Shown here piece after piece: positions 1-7,725 of a DNA stretch of 43,919 bases. The stretch is from CAZHPA01 sp964533945 (GTDB taxonomy: Bacteria; Bacillota; Clostridia; Lachnospirales; WRBF01), in NCBI GenBank assembly GCA_964533945.1, contig CAZHPA010000013.1:1-43919 (forward strand), read 5' to 3'. The notes below the pieces were generated by a model that worked only from the letters and a program-made list of their open reading frames with translations, was not told the origin of the DNA and made no database searches. The stretch's first letter is position 1, and each line of letters begins with the position of its first letter. Position numbers and translations under genes: made by a program.

Positions 1-936
1 GGCGCAGGAGCGGCATTGCCTAAATTTGCTTTATCTAATGACCAAATTTCAACGTTTGTAGATACAAGTGATGAATGGATTTCAACTAGAACAGGCATAA
101 GAAGCAGATTTGTAATAACTTCTGAATCTCTTTTGGAATTAGCCGCAAATGCTGCAGAAATGGCATTAAAAGATGCCAATATTTCTGCAGATGAAATAGA
201 TTTAATTATTTGCACAACAACAGGCGGAGAATTTTTAATGCCCGGTCTTGGTTGCTTGGTGCAAAAAGAAATTAAAGCAAAATGTCCTGCATTCGACTTA
301 AATGTTGCTTGCACAGGATTTGTTTATGCATTAGATGTTGCATCGGCATACTTTGATTCAAATAAAGTACAAAATATTTTAATAGTTTCTGCCGAGATAA
401 TGTCTAATTATCTTGATTGGAGCGATAGGTCTACTTGTATTTTGTTTGGAGATGGGGCAGGGGCTGTTGTTTTAACAAAAGGGAAAAACCTTTTATCAAT
501 TAAAACCAGAGCTGTTGGAGATGACAAGTTTTTAACAGTTAGGGGTGTTACTGGCAACAACCCATTTTCTAAAAAGCCAAAAGTAAACCCATATCTTCAA
601 ATGAATGGCGGAGAAATTTTTAAATTTGCAGTTAACACAGTGCATAAAGATGTTTTAGAAGTTATAAGTATGGCAAATATTAAATTAGAAGATGTTTCTA
701 AAATTATACCTCATCAAGCTAATTTTAGAATTATAGATGCAGCAAGAGGACGGCTTGGGGTAGCTAAAGAAAAAATGATTTCTGCGGTAGATAAATATGG
801 TAACACGTCTTCGGCAGGTATTCCTATATTAATTAACGACCTTAAACAAGCAGGACAGCTTGTTGAAGGAGAAATAGTAGTGTTGGTTGCTTTTGGCGCA
901 GGGCTAACTGCCGCCGCTTGTGTTTTGGTAATTTAA
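1..936 (+). CDS. fabH: 3-oxoacyl-ACP synthase III (FabH), 5' end missing
   Basis: Starts type II fatty acid synthesis by condensing acetyl-CoA (or a branched acyl-CoA) with malonyl-ACP in the cytoplasm. The frame is open from base 1, and the first residues (GAGAALPKFALSN) match an internal FabH N-terminus, so the true start lies upstream; the TTG at 16 is not the start. The Cys-His-Asn triad is visible: Cys (codon 310-312) in NVACTGF, His (712-714) in PHQANFR and Asn (802-804) in YGNTSSAG. The substrate segment DTSDEWISTRTGI is typical. About 311 codons remain, so only some 10-15 residues are lost. It is the first visible gene of the operon. A weak hairpin (about 934-957) follows the stop. 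Identification is firm. Confidence 0.96.
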   Translation, partial: GAGAALPKFALSNDQISTFVDTSDEWISTRTGIRSRFVITSESLLELAANAAEMALKDANISADEIDLIICTTTGGEFLMPGLGCLVQKEIKAKCPAFDLNVACTGFVYALDVASAYFDSNKVQNILIVSAEIMSNYLDWSDRSTCILFGDGAGAVVLTKGKNLLSIKTRAVGDDKFLTVRGVTGNNPFSKKPKVNPYLQMNGGEIFKFAVNTVHKDVLEVISMANIKLEDVSKIIPHQANFRIIDAARGRLGVAKEKMISAVDKYGNTSSAGIPILINDLKQAGQLVEGEIVVLVAFGAGLTAAACVLVI

Positions 937-997
937 ACTTCTGATTTTGGAAGTTACCTAAAAATTAAAAATTTAAAAAAACTGGGAGGAAAATAAA

Positions 998-1213
998 ATG
1001 ACATTAGAAAAAGTAATTAAAATTATTGCAGAAAACAGAGGAATTAGTGAAAGTGAAATTAACGAAAATACAACATTTACAGAGCTTGGCTTAGATTCGT
1101 TAGATACAGTAGAACTTGTTATGAGTTTAGAAGACGTATTTGGAATTACAATTGAAGTTAGTGAAAGTTTAAAAACAGTAGCAGATGTTGTAGCTTTAAT
1201 TGATAATAAGTGA
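998..1213 (+). CDS. acpP: Acyl carrier protein
   Basis: A 71-residue acidic carrier protein that holds growing acyl chains on 4'-phosphopantetheine for all the Fab enzymes. The attachment motif LGLDSLDTVEL is present with the modified serine at residue 34. Length is slightly below the usual 75-80. The start has an excellent SD (GGGAGG) about 8 bases upstream. Its position between fabH and fabK is standard for Clostridia. No phosphopantetheinyl transferase (acpS) is seen in the window. Confidence 0.97.
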   Translation: MTLEKVIKIIAENRGISESEINENTTFTELGLDSLDTVELVMSLEDVFGITIEVSESLKTVADVVALIDNK

Positions 1214-1237
1214 TTTTTGAAAATTAAGGAGTAAGCA

Positions 1238-2182
1238 ATGAAAACTATTATTTGTGATTTACTTTCTTTAAAATATCCAATTTTTCAAGGCGGCATGGCG
1301 TGGATTTCCGACGCCAGTCTTGCTGCTGCCGTTTCTAATGCCGGCGGGCTTGGAATTATTGCCGCTTCAAATGCACCAGCAGACTACGTTCGTTCGCAAA
1401 TTAAAGAAGCAAAAAAATTAACGGACAAGCCGTTTGGTGTTAACGTTATGCTTTTAAGCCCTCATGTTGATGAAGTTGCTCAAGTTGTAGCGGAAGAAAA
1501 AATATCTGTTGTAACAACAGGGGCAGGGCTTCCAACTAAATATATGAAAGATTGGGTTAACGCCAACGTTAAAGTTATCCCCGTTGTTCCTTCTATAGCA
1601 ATTGCTAAAATGGTTGAAAGAGCCGGGGCTTGTGCTGTTGTAGCTGAAGGCTGCGAAAGTGGAGGTCATATTGGAGAACTAACAACTATGACGCTAGTTC
1701 CACAAATTTGCGATGCTGTTAACATTCCCGTTATTGCGGCAGGAGGAATAGGAGATGGCAGAGGAATTGCAGCTGCGTTTATGCTTGGAGCAGTTGGGGT
1801 TCAACTTGGAACAAGATTTTTAGCCGCAAAAGAATGCAATGTGCATCAAAATTATAAAAATGCAATTATAAAAGCCAAAGAAATAGATACTATGGTTACA
1901 GGAAAAAGGCTTGGACACCCTGTTCGTTCTCTTAAAAATCAATTTACAAGAGAACTTTCAAAGCTTGAATATGACAGCAGCCTTTCAAACGAACAATTAG
2001 AAAAAATAGGTGAAGGTTCGCTACGTCTTGCCGCTGTTGAGGGCGACGAAAAAAGAGGTTCTTTTATGGCAGGTCAAATTTGTTCAATGGTTAAATGCGA
2101 ACAAACCGCACAAGAAATTATAACCGAATTGTTTAATCAAGCTGAAGCTGTTTTGGAAGGTGCCGGTAAATGGATAAAATAG
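1238..2182 (+). CDS. fabK: Enoyl-ACP reductase II (FabK)
   Basis: FMN-dependent enoyl-ACP reductase catalysing the last step of each elongation cycle; it replaces FabI in many Firmicutes and is naturally insensitive to triclosan. The 314-residue TIM-barrel protein shows the family features: QGGMAW near the N-terminus, AEGCESGGHIG in the middle, and the FMN phosphate site AAGGIGDGRGIAAAFMLGA followed by GVQLGTRF. SD AAGGAG precedes the ATG. The last 13 bases overlap the start of fabD, indicating translational coupling. A diverged relative lies at 4406-5476; this copy is the better FabK because of its sequence and its place between acpP and fabD. Confidence 0.94.
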   Translation: MKTIICDLLSLKYPIFQGGMAWISDASLAAAVSNAGGLGIIAASNAPADYVRSQIKEAKKLTDKPFGVNVMLLSPHVDEVAQVVAEEKISVVTTGAGLPTKYMKDWVNANVKVIPVVPSIAIAKMVERAGACAVVAEGCESGGHIGELTTMTLVPQICDAVNIPVIAAGGIGDGRGIAAAFMLGAVGVQLGTRFLAAKECNVHQNYKNAIIKAKEIDTMVTGKRLGHPVRSLKNQFTRELSKLEYDSSLSNEQLEKIGEGSLRLAAVEGDEKRGSFMAGQICSMVKCEQTAQEIITELFNQAEAVLEGAGKWIK

Positions 2183-3090
2183 CGCTTGTTTTTTCGGGGC
2201 AAGGAAGTCAGTATGCAGGCATGGGCAAAGAACTTTTTGAAGTTAGCAATGCCGCAAAAAATATATTTAAAATGGCAGATGAAATAAGACCAAACACTTC
2301 AACTCAATGTTTTGAAGGAACAAAAGAACAGTTAACGCAAACAATAAATACACAGCCTTGCTTGTTTTGCGTAGATTTAGCTGCAGCTTGCGCTTTGAAA
2401 TCAGATGCTTTACATGTAAAGCTGTCGGCTGTTGCCGGTTTTTCTTTAGGTGAAATACCTGCCATTGCGTTTTCAGGAATGTTACCTTATGAAGACGCTT
2501 TTTCTTTAGTAATTAAAAGAGCACAATTTATGAGCGAATGTGCAGAAAAAAATAAAGGCTCAATGATTGCTGTATTAGGAATTAATAGCAGCGAAGTTGA
2601 AAATATTTGTAAAAGCTTTGAAAATGCATACCCCGTAAACTATAACTGCAAAACACAAACAGTTGTTGCTTGCAGTTTAGAAGCAGAAAAACCGTTAATA
2701 GAACAAATTAAAAAAACAGGCGGAAAAGCTTTAAAGCTTCCTGTAAGCGGAGCGTTTCACTCCCCGTTTATGAAGGAAGCATCAGAGAAGCTTAAAGATT
2801 ATTTAGAAAACATAAACATAAATGTTCCAAATATACCCATATACTCAAATGTAACGGCTAAACCCTACAGCATAGGCGATGAAAAGCAACTAATTTCAAA
2901 CCAAGTGTGCAATCCTGTTCGTTGGCAGCAAACAATAGAAAATATGATTGAAGACGGAATAAATACGTTTGTTGAAGTTGGGGCAGGCAAAACTCTTAGT
3001 GGGTTAATTAAAAAAATAGATGATAAAGTTACGGTTTTTAATGTTGAAGATAAAAAAACGTTGGAGGTATTTTTAAATGCTAGAGGGTAA
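2170..3090 (+). CDS. fabD: Malonyl-CoA:ACP transacylase (FabD)
   Basis: Moves malonyl from CoA to ACP, supplying the extender unit for FabH and FabF. The 306-residue protein starts VFSGQGSQYAGMG, carries the nucleophile motif as GFSLGE (Ser-Leu-Gly kept; Phe in place of the usual His before Ser) and the catalytic His in GAFHSPFM. The C-terminal FVEVGAGKTLSGLI is typical. The ATG lies inside the end of fabK, and the stop overlaps the start of fabG by 14 bases, so fabK, fabD and fabG form a coupled block. The GHS-to-GFS change resembles variants in other clostridial FabD proteins and probably does not impair activity. Confidence 0.95.
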   Translation: MDKIALVFSGQGSQYAGMGKELFEVSNAAKNIFKMADEIRPNTSTQCFEGTKEQLTQTINTQPCLFCVDLAAACALKSDALHVKLSAVAGFSLGEIPAIAFSGMLPYEDAFSLVIKRAQFMSECAEKNKGSMIAVLGINSSEVENICKSFENAYPVNYNCKTQTVVACSLEAEKPLIEQIKKTGGKALKLPVSGAFHSPFMKEASEKLKDYLENININVPNIPIYSNVTAKPYSIGDEKQLISNQVCNPVRWQQTIENMIEDGINTFVEVGAGKTLSGLIKKIDDKVTVFNVEDKKTLEVFLNARG

Positions 3091-3817
3091 AGTTGCAATT
3101 GTAACAGGCGGAAGCAGAGGAATTGGAAAAGCTATAGCAGTAGAACTTGCCAAAAACGGAGCAAATATAGCAATTGTTTGTGCTGCTGAAATGGAATGTA
3201 TTGAGCAGGCGGCAGCTGAAATAGAACAACTTGGAGTAAAAGCTAAAGCATATAAATGCGATGTTAGCTCGTTTGAACAAACGAAGAATACTATTGAACA
3301 AGTTTTAAATGATTTTGAACACGTTGACATATTAATAAATAATGCCGGAATTACAAGAGACGGTTTAATACTTACTATGACAGAGCAAGATTTTGATGCA
3401 GTTATTAACGTAAACCTAAAAGGTACATTTAATACAACTAAAAGCCTTTACCAGCATTTTATGAAAAGGCGCTATGGGAAAATTGTTAATATAGCTTCTG
3501 TTATAGGTATTGCAGGAAACGCAGGGCAATCAAACTATGCAAGCGCTAAAGCAGGCATAATTGGCTTAACAAAATCAACAGCAAAAGAATTAGCTTCAAG
3601 AAACATAACTTGTAACGCAATAGCTCCCGGCTTTATAGAAACTGATATGACAAAAAAACTTCCAGAAGCCGTTCTTAATAAAGCTATGGAGCAAATACCT
3701 CTTAAAAAATTGGGAACACCTGAAGATGTTGCAAAACTTGCTGTATTTTTATCAAGCGATAACGCAAGCTATATTACAGGAGAAGTAATTAAAGTTGGCG
3801 GCGGAATGTTTATATAA
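3077..3817 (+). CDS. fabG: 3-oxoacyl-ACP reductase (FabG)
   Basis: NADPH-dependent reduction of 3-ketoacyl-ACP to 3-hydroxyacyl-ACP. A classical short-chain dehydrogenase of 246 residues with cofactor loop TGGSRGIG (10-17), NNAG (88-91) and catalytic Ser141, Tyr154 and Lys158 in SNYASAKAG. The IETDMT segment after the active site is typical of FabG. SD TTGGAGG lies in the end of fabD, which it overlaps by 14 bases. Chain context makes FabG much more likely than another SDR. Confidence 0.96.
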   Translation: MLEGKVAIVTGGSRGIGKAIAVELAKNGANIAIVCAAEMECIEQAAAEIEQLGVKAKAYKCDVSSFEQTKNTIEQVLNDFEHVDILINNAGITRDGLILTMTEQDFDAVINVNLKGTFNTTKSLYQHFMKRRYGKIVNIASVIGIAGNAGQSNYASAKAGIIGLTKSTAKELASRNITCNAIAPGFIETDMTKKLPEAVLNKAMEQIPLKKLGTPEDVAKLAVFLSSDNASYITGEVIKVGGGMFI

Positions 3818-3818
3818 T

Positions 3819-4337
3819 ATGCGTAAAATAATATTATATATAGCAGTTAGCCTTGATGGATATATTGCAAAGCTAAACGGCGATGTTTCTTGGCTTTCAA
3901 AATATGAAGCAAAAGACGATTACAACAACTTTATAAAAACTGTTGATACATTAATTATGGGAAGAAAAACATATATGCAAGTTAAAAATGAACTTTCCTC
4001 CAATAAATGGTTTTATGAAGGGCTTAAATGCTATGTTGCAACAAATAGCCAACTACCTGAAGATGAAAATGTTCAGTTTGTATCAGGAGAAAAACTTTAT
4101 TCTCTTAAAGCAAAGGAAGAACAAACAGAAAAAAATATTTGGCTTGTTGGTGGAGCAAGTTTGGCTTCTGAATTTATTTGCAGAAATTTAATTGACGAAT
4201 ACCACATAACTTTTATCCCTGTATTGCTTGGTAGCGGAATAAAATTGTGGAGTGAAAATTTAGAAGTTCCATTAGAAATATTTGAAACCCAATTAAAAGG
4301 CGATGTTGTAAAAGTCAAATGCTTTCCTAAGCTTTGA
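3819..4337 (+). CDS. DHFR-like / RibD C-terminal domain reductase
   Basis: A 172-residue protein of the dihydrofolate reductase-like family that includes the C-terminal domain of RibD and stand-alone YyaP/YwjB-type proteins. Start chosen at ATG 3819, one base after the fabG stop, because MRKIILYIAVSLDGYIA is the family N-terminus; an upstream in-frame TTG at 3795 lies inside fabG. Visible features are SLDGYIA, a nucleotide-binding IMGRKTY, and LVGGASLASEFI followed by FIPVLLGSGIKLW. Physiological substrate unknown; an NADPH-dependent reduction is expected from the fold. It is embedded in the fatty acid operon and shares its direction, but no lipid role is established. Confidence 0.8.
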   Translation: MRKIILYIAVSLDGYIAKLNGDVSWLSKYEAKDDYNNFIKTVDTLIMGRKTYMQVKNELSSNKWFYEGLKCYVATNSQLPEDENVQFVSGEKLYSLKAKEEQTEKNIWLVGGASLASEFICRNLIDEYHITFIPVLLGSGIKLWSENLEVPLEIFETQLKGDVVKVKCFPKL

Positions 4338-4405
4338 AAGTATGTTTATATTTATATAATTTTACGGAACTTAAAACAAAAAAGTTATAGATATGTGGTG
4401 GGAAA

Positions 4406-5476
4406 ATGGAAAAAGACAATGATTTTTCATGGAATATTGGGGATTTAAAAATTAAAATACCAATAGTTCAAGGTGGCATGGGTGTTGGCGTTTCTGCTGC
4501 ACACCTTGCCTCGGCTGTTGCCAATGAGGGTGGCGTTGGAACTATTGCTGCAGTTGGGCTTTATTGCGTTAACTACGAAAATAAAATTTCGAACGCCGAA
4601 GCCATAAGCAGGGAAATTAGAAAAACCAAACAAATGACAAACGGCATAATTGGCGTTAATATAATGTTTGCATTAACAGAATTTGAAGAAGTTGTTCAAG
4701 CGGCAATAGAAGAAGAAGTTGATATTATTTTTGCCGGTGCCGGTCTTCCGCTAGATTTACCTGCTCTTAAAAAAAGCGATTCCAAAACAAAGCTTGTGCC
4801 TATAGTTTCTTCGGGAAAAGCAGCAAGAATTTTAACTAAATGGTGGAATGATAAATACAATTACATTCCCGATGCGTTTGTTGTTGAAGGGCCGCTTGCA
4901 GGAGGGCATTTAGGCTTTAAGCCAAAAGAAATAGACGACCCACGGTTTAGCCTTGAAAATTTAGTTGTTCAAGTTTTAGAAGTTTCAAAAGATATATATG
5001 AAAAGTACGGAAAAACCGTTCCTGTTATAGCAGGCGGAGGAATATACGACGGGAAAGATATTAAAAAGTTTTTAGACCTTGGCGCTTCAGCTGTTCAAAT
5101 GGGAACTAGGTTTGTTGCAACAGAAGAATGCGATGCCGGATATGAATTTAAAAAGATGTATTTAGATTGCAAAGAAGAAGATATTATTATAATAAAAAGC
5201 CCTGTTGGTATGCCGGGTAGAGCTATTAAAAATGAATTTATAGAAAAAATTGAATCGCAAGAAAAAACCCCAACAAAATGCCCATTCCATTGTATAAAAA
5301 CATGCGAAATGGAAAAAAGCCCATATTGTATTTCAACTGCATTGGTTAGTGCATTTAGAGGAAAATTTGATACAGGCTTTGCTTTTGTTGGTGCAAACGG
5401 ACACAGAGTTAACAAAATTGTAACGGTTAAGCAACTAGTAGATGAACTGGTTTCTGAGCTTTCAGAACTTTCTTAA
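4406..5476 (+). CDS. FabK-like flavin oxidoreductase (nitronate monooxygenase family)
   Basis: A 356-residue FMN-dependent TIM-barrel protein of the nitronate monooxygenase/FabK superfamily. It shows VQGGMGVGVSAAHLA at the N-terminus, VEGPLAGGHLG with the conserved His, and the FMN site AGGGIYDGKDI followed by SAVQMGTRFVATEECD. Unlike FabK at 1238-2182, it has an insertion and a C-terminal cysteine cluster (KCPFHCIKTCEMEKSPYC, spacing C-x3-C-x3-C-x7-C) that might bind metal. SD-like GGTGGG precedes the ATG. It could be a second enoyl reductase, a nitronate-detoxifying enzyme or a lipid-linked oxidoreductase; the operon favours a lipid link but the sequence does not decide. Confidence 0.85.
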   Translation: MEKDNDFSWNIGDLKIKIPIVQGGMGVGVSAAHLASAVANEGGVGTIAAVGLYCVNYENKISNAEAISREIRKTKQMTNGIIGVNIMFALTEFEEVVQAAIEEEVDIIFAGAGLPLDLPALKKSDSKTKLVPIVSSGKAARILTKWWNDKYNYIPDAFVVEGPLAGGHLGFKPKEIDDPRFSLENLVVQVLEVSKDIYEKYGKTVPVIAGGGIYDGKDIKKFLDLGASAVQMGTRFVATEECDAGYEFKKMYLDCKEEDIIIIKSPVGMPGRAIKNEFIEKIESQEKTPTKCPFHCIKTCEMEKSPYCISTALVSAFRGKFDTGFAFVGANGHRVNKIVTVKQLVDELVSELSELS

Positions 5477-5521
5477 GTTTCTGAAATTTCACAAGCATAG
5501 TTTTTAATGGAGATGTATTTT

Positions 5522-6760
5522 ATGAAAAGAGTTGTAATTACAGGGCTTGGGGTTATTTCGCCAATTGGAAACGATATTAATACTTTTTTTAACAGCTTAA
5601 AAGAAGGCGTTTGCGGCATTGACTATATAACAAAATTTGATGCAAGCGAATATAAAGTTAAAATTGCGGCTGAAGTTAAAAACTTTGATGCAGCAGATTA
5701 TGGCATAAACAGAATTGAAGCCCGAAAAATGGACTTATTTACGCAATATGCATTAGCAGCAGCCGAACAAGCAGTTTCAGATAGTGGCATTTTAGGAAGT
5801 GTTGAACCCGAAAGATTTGGGGCTTATGTAGGTTCTGGTGTTGGCGGAATGATTACTTTTGTAAATCAAGCCGAGATTTTTCTAAATAAAGGTGCAACAA
5901 GAGTATCTCCGTTTTTTATACCAATGTTAATTTCAAATATGGCTTCTGGTATGGTTGCAATTAAATATAACGCGCAAGGCCCTTCATTGTGTAATGTAAC
6001 CGCTTGTGCAACATCAGCTAATTCAATTGGCGAAGCTTTTAGAGCTATAAAACATGGCTATGCCGATGCAATTATTGCAGGTGGTTCGGAAGCTCCTATA
6101 ACCCCAATGGGAATAGCAGGGTTTACAAATTGCATGGCTCTCTCAACAAGAAACATTCCAAATTCAAGCTCAATTCCTTTTGACAAGCGCCGTGACGGCT
6201 TTGTTATGGGTGAAGGCGGCGCAATTGTTATATTGGAAGAATATGAAAGAGCAGTAAGCAGAGGAGCAAAAATTTACTGTGAAGTTGTTGGATACGGCAA
6301 TACTAATGATGCCTTCCATATAACAGCTCCTCGTGAAGATGCAAAAGGGGCAACAAACGCAATAAAGCTTGCGCTTGAAGAAGCAAACTATAACTATGAC
6401 GAAAATGTTAATATGTATATAAATGCACACGGAACTTCAACGCCGTTAAACGATAAAACTGAAACTCTTGCATTTAAAAATGTATTTGGAGCAAAAGCTT
6501 TCAACATACATATTAGCAGCACAAAATCTATGACAGGACATACTTTAGGTGCTGCCGGTGGTATTGAAGCAATTGTTTCAACATTGGCAATTAAACACGG
6601 GCTAATTCCTCCAACTATTGGATATGCCGAAAAAGATGAACAATGCGATTTAAATTATACGCCTAACAAATCTGTTAACGCCGATGTTCAGTTGGCGTTG
6701 TCAACATCATTTGGCTTTGGTGGACACAATGGTGTTTTAGTACTTAAAAAGGTGGTTTAA
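5522..6760 (+). CDS. fabF: 3-oxoacyl-ACP synthase II (FabF)
   Basis: Condenses acyl-ACP with malonyl-ACP in each elongation round. A 412-residue thiolase-fold protein with the Cys-His-His triad: Cys162 in TACATS, His303 in NAHGTSTPLND and His340 in SMTGHTLGAAGG, plus Lys335. Start placed at ATG 5522 (MKRVVITGLGVISPIG, the family N-terminus); the in-frame ATG at 5507 overlaps the SD (GGAG at 5509-5512) and is unlikely. The stop lies three bases before the TTG start of accB. Confidence 0.96.
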   Translation: MKRVVITGLGVISPIGNDINTFFNSLKEGVCGIDYITKFDASEYKVKIAAEVKNFDAADYGINRIEARKMDLFTQYALAAAEQAVSDSGILGSVEPERFGAYVGSGVGGMITFVNQAEIFLNKGATRVSPFFIPMLISNMASGMVAIKYNAQGPSLCNVTACATSANSIGEAFRAIKHGYADAIIAGGSEAPITPMGIAGFTNCMALSTRNIPNSSSIPFDKRRDGFVMGEGGAIVILEEYERAVSRGAKIYCEVVGYGNTNDAFHITAPREDAKGATNAIKLALEEANYNYDENVNMYINAHGTSTPLNDKTETLAFKNVFGAKAFNIHISSTKSMTGHTLGAAGGIEAIVSTLAIKHGLIPPTIGYAEKDEQCDLNYTPNKSVNADVQLALSTSFGFGGHNGVLVLKKVV

Positions 6761-6763
6761 GCT

Positions 6764-7213
6764 TTGGAAATAAATATAAACCAAATAAATGAGCTTGTCA
6801 AAATAGCTTCAAGCAATGGAAATAAAGTTAAAAGCATAGAACTAACAAGCGTTAAAATTACAATGTCTTCCGATAACGAAACTGCTTCTGGCGAACTTGT
6901 TAGCCAAAATATTGGGGAAGTTGTAAATCAAACTATAACCGAAACAAATATTATAGCAATACCAAATTGCCAAGCTTTAAAAACAATTACTTCTCCAATG
7001 GTTGGGGTATTTTATAGAGCGCCTTCTCCTGATAGTAAGCCGTTTGTTGAAGTCGGCGACAAAGTTAAAAAAGGCGATGTTTTATGCATTGTTGAAGCTA
7101 TGAAATTGATGAATGAAATTGAAGCCGAATATGATTGCGAAATAGTTGAAATTTGCGTTCCAAATGGTGAAGCTGTAGAATTTTCGCAAGTTCTTTTTAA
7201 AGTTACTTGCTAA
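6764..7213 (+). CDS. accB: Biotin carboxyl carrier protein (AccB)
   Basis: Biotin-carrying subunit of acetyl-CoA carboxylase, shuttling carboxybiotin between AccC and the AccDA transferase. 149 residues: a variable N-terminal part, a linker, and a C-terminal lipoyl/biotinyl domain from about residue 74 (TSPMVGVFYRAPSPD). The biotin acceptor is Lys114 in EAMKLMN. TTG start with SD AAAGGTGG inside the end of fabF. Followed by a strong stem-loop before fabZ. Confidence 0.95.
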   Translation: MEININQINELVKIASSNGNKVKSIELTSVKITMSSDNETASGELVSQNIGEVVNQTITETNIIAIPNCQALKTITSPMVGVFYRAPSPDSKPFVEVGDKVKKGDVLCIVEAMKLMNEIEAEYDCEIVEICVPNGEAVEFSQVLFKVTC

Positions 7214-7252
7214 ATCCCTTTGAACTTACAACAATTCAAGTTTTAGGGGATT
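7213..7252 (+). other. Stem-loop between accB and fabZ
   Basis: A 15-base left arm (7213-7227) pairs with 7238-7252, 14 of 15 positions pairing if two G-U pairs are allowed, around a 10-base loop. It begins at the last base of the accB stop codon. No U-run follows, so it is not a standard terminator; an RNA processing or stability element, or a partial attenuator that lowers expression of accB or fabZ relative to the other, is possible. Confidence 0.6.
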
Positions 7253-7274
7253 AATTGAATGAGGTGTATAAAAT

Positions 7275-7688
7275 ATGAATAAAGAAGAAATTAAAAATTT
7301 AATTCCACATAGAGAGCCTATGCTTTTAATTGACGAAGCCGTTGTTGATGAAAACGGGTGTGCAAAAGGCAAATATACAGTTAAAGGCGATGAGTTTTTT
7401 TTAAAAGGACATTTCCCAGGAAACCCTGTTGTTCCCGGCGTTATCCTTTGCGAAATGATGGCTCAAACTTGTTGCATTTTGTTGTGCGATAATCAAAACA
7501 AAACTCCATATTTTACAGGGCTTAATAAAGTTAAATTTAGAGAAGTTGTTAAGCCGAACGACACAATCGAATTTATATGTCAAATAACAAGCTCGAAACA
7601 CCATTTTCATTTTGCAAGCGGCAAAGGCTATGTTAACGGTAAGTTAAGCGTTGAAGGGGAATTTTCCTTCGCCTTAATTCCGTCTTAA
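7275..7688 (+). CDS. fabZ: 3-hydroxyacyl-ACP dehydratase (FabZ)
   Basis: Dehydrates 3-hydroxyacyl-ACP to trans-2-enoyl-ACP. A 137-residue hot-dog protein with PHREPMLLID near the N-terminus, catalytic His46 in GHFPGNPVVPGV and Glu60 in ILCEMMAQ. SD GAGGTG precedes the ATG. Standard position between accB and accC for clostridial operons. FabZ rather than FabA, because the motif is HFPGNPVVPG and length is under 150 residues. Confidence 0.96.
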   Translation: MNKEEIKNLIPHREPMLLIDEAVVDENGCAKGKYTVKGDEFFLKGHFPGNPVVPGVILCEMMAQTCCILLCDNQNKTPYFTGLNKVKFREVVKPNDTIEFICQITSSKHHFHFASGKGYVNGKLSVEGEFSFALIPS

Positions 7689-7725
7689 TCGCCCTAATTT
7701 TAGCAAGGAGCGGAGGAGAATATAT

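Noticed and set aside
16..936. FabH starting at the TTG at 16
   Set aside because: The frame is open to base 1 with FabH-like residues before it; the start lies outside the window.
3073..3330. Antisense frames opposite fabG and other genes (for example 9356-9865, 16307-16705, 36671-37105)
   Set aside because: Each lies wholly opposite a well-identified gene and has no SD or recognisable protein features.
5460..5505. TTTCTGA/TTTCAGAA-type short repeats between the FabK paralogue and fabF as an operator
   Set aside because: They are low-complexity repeats continuous with the Ser-Glu-Leu codons at the gene end; no clear dyad with promoter context.
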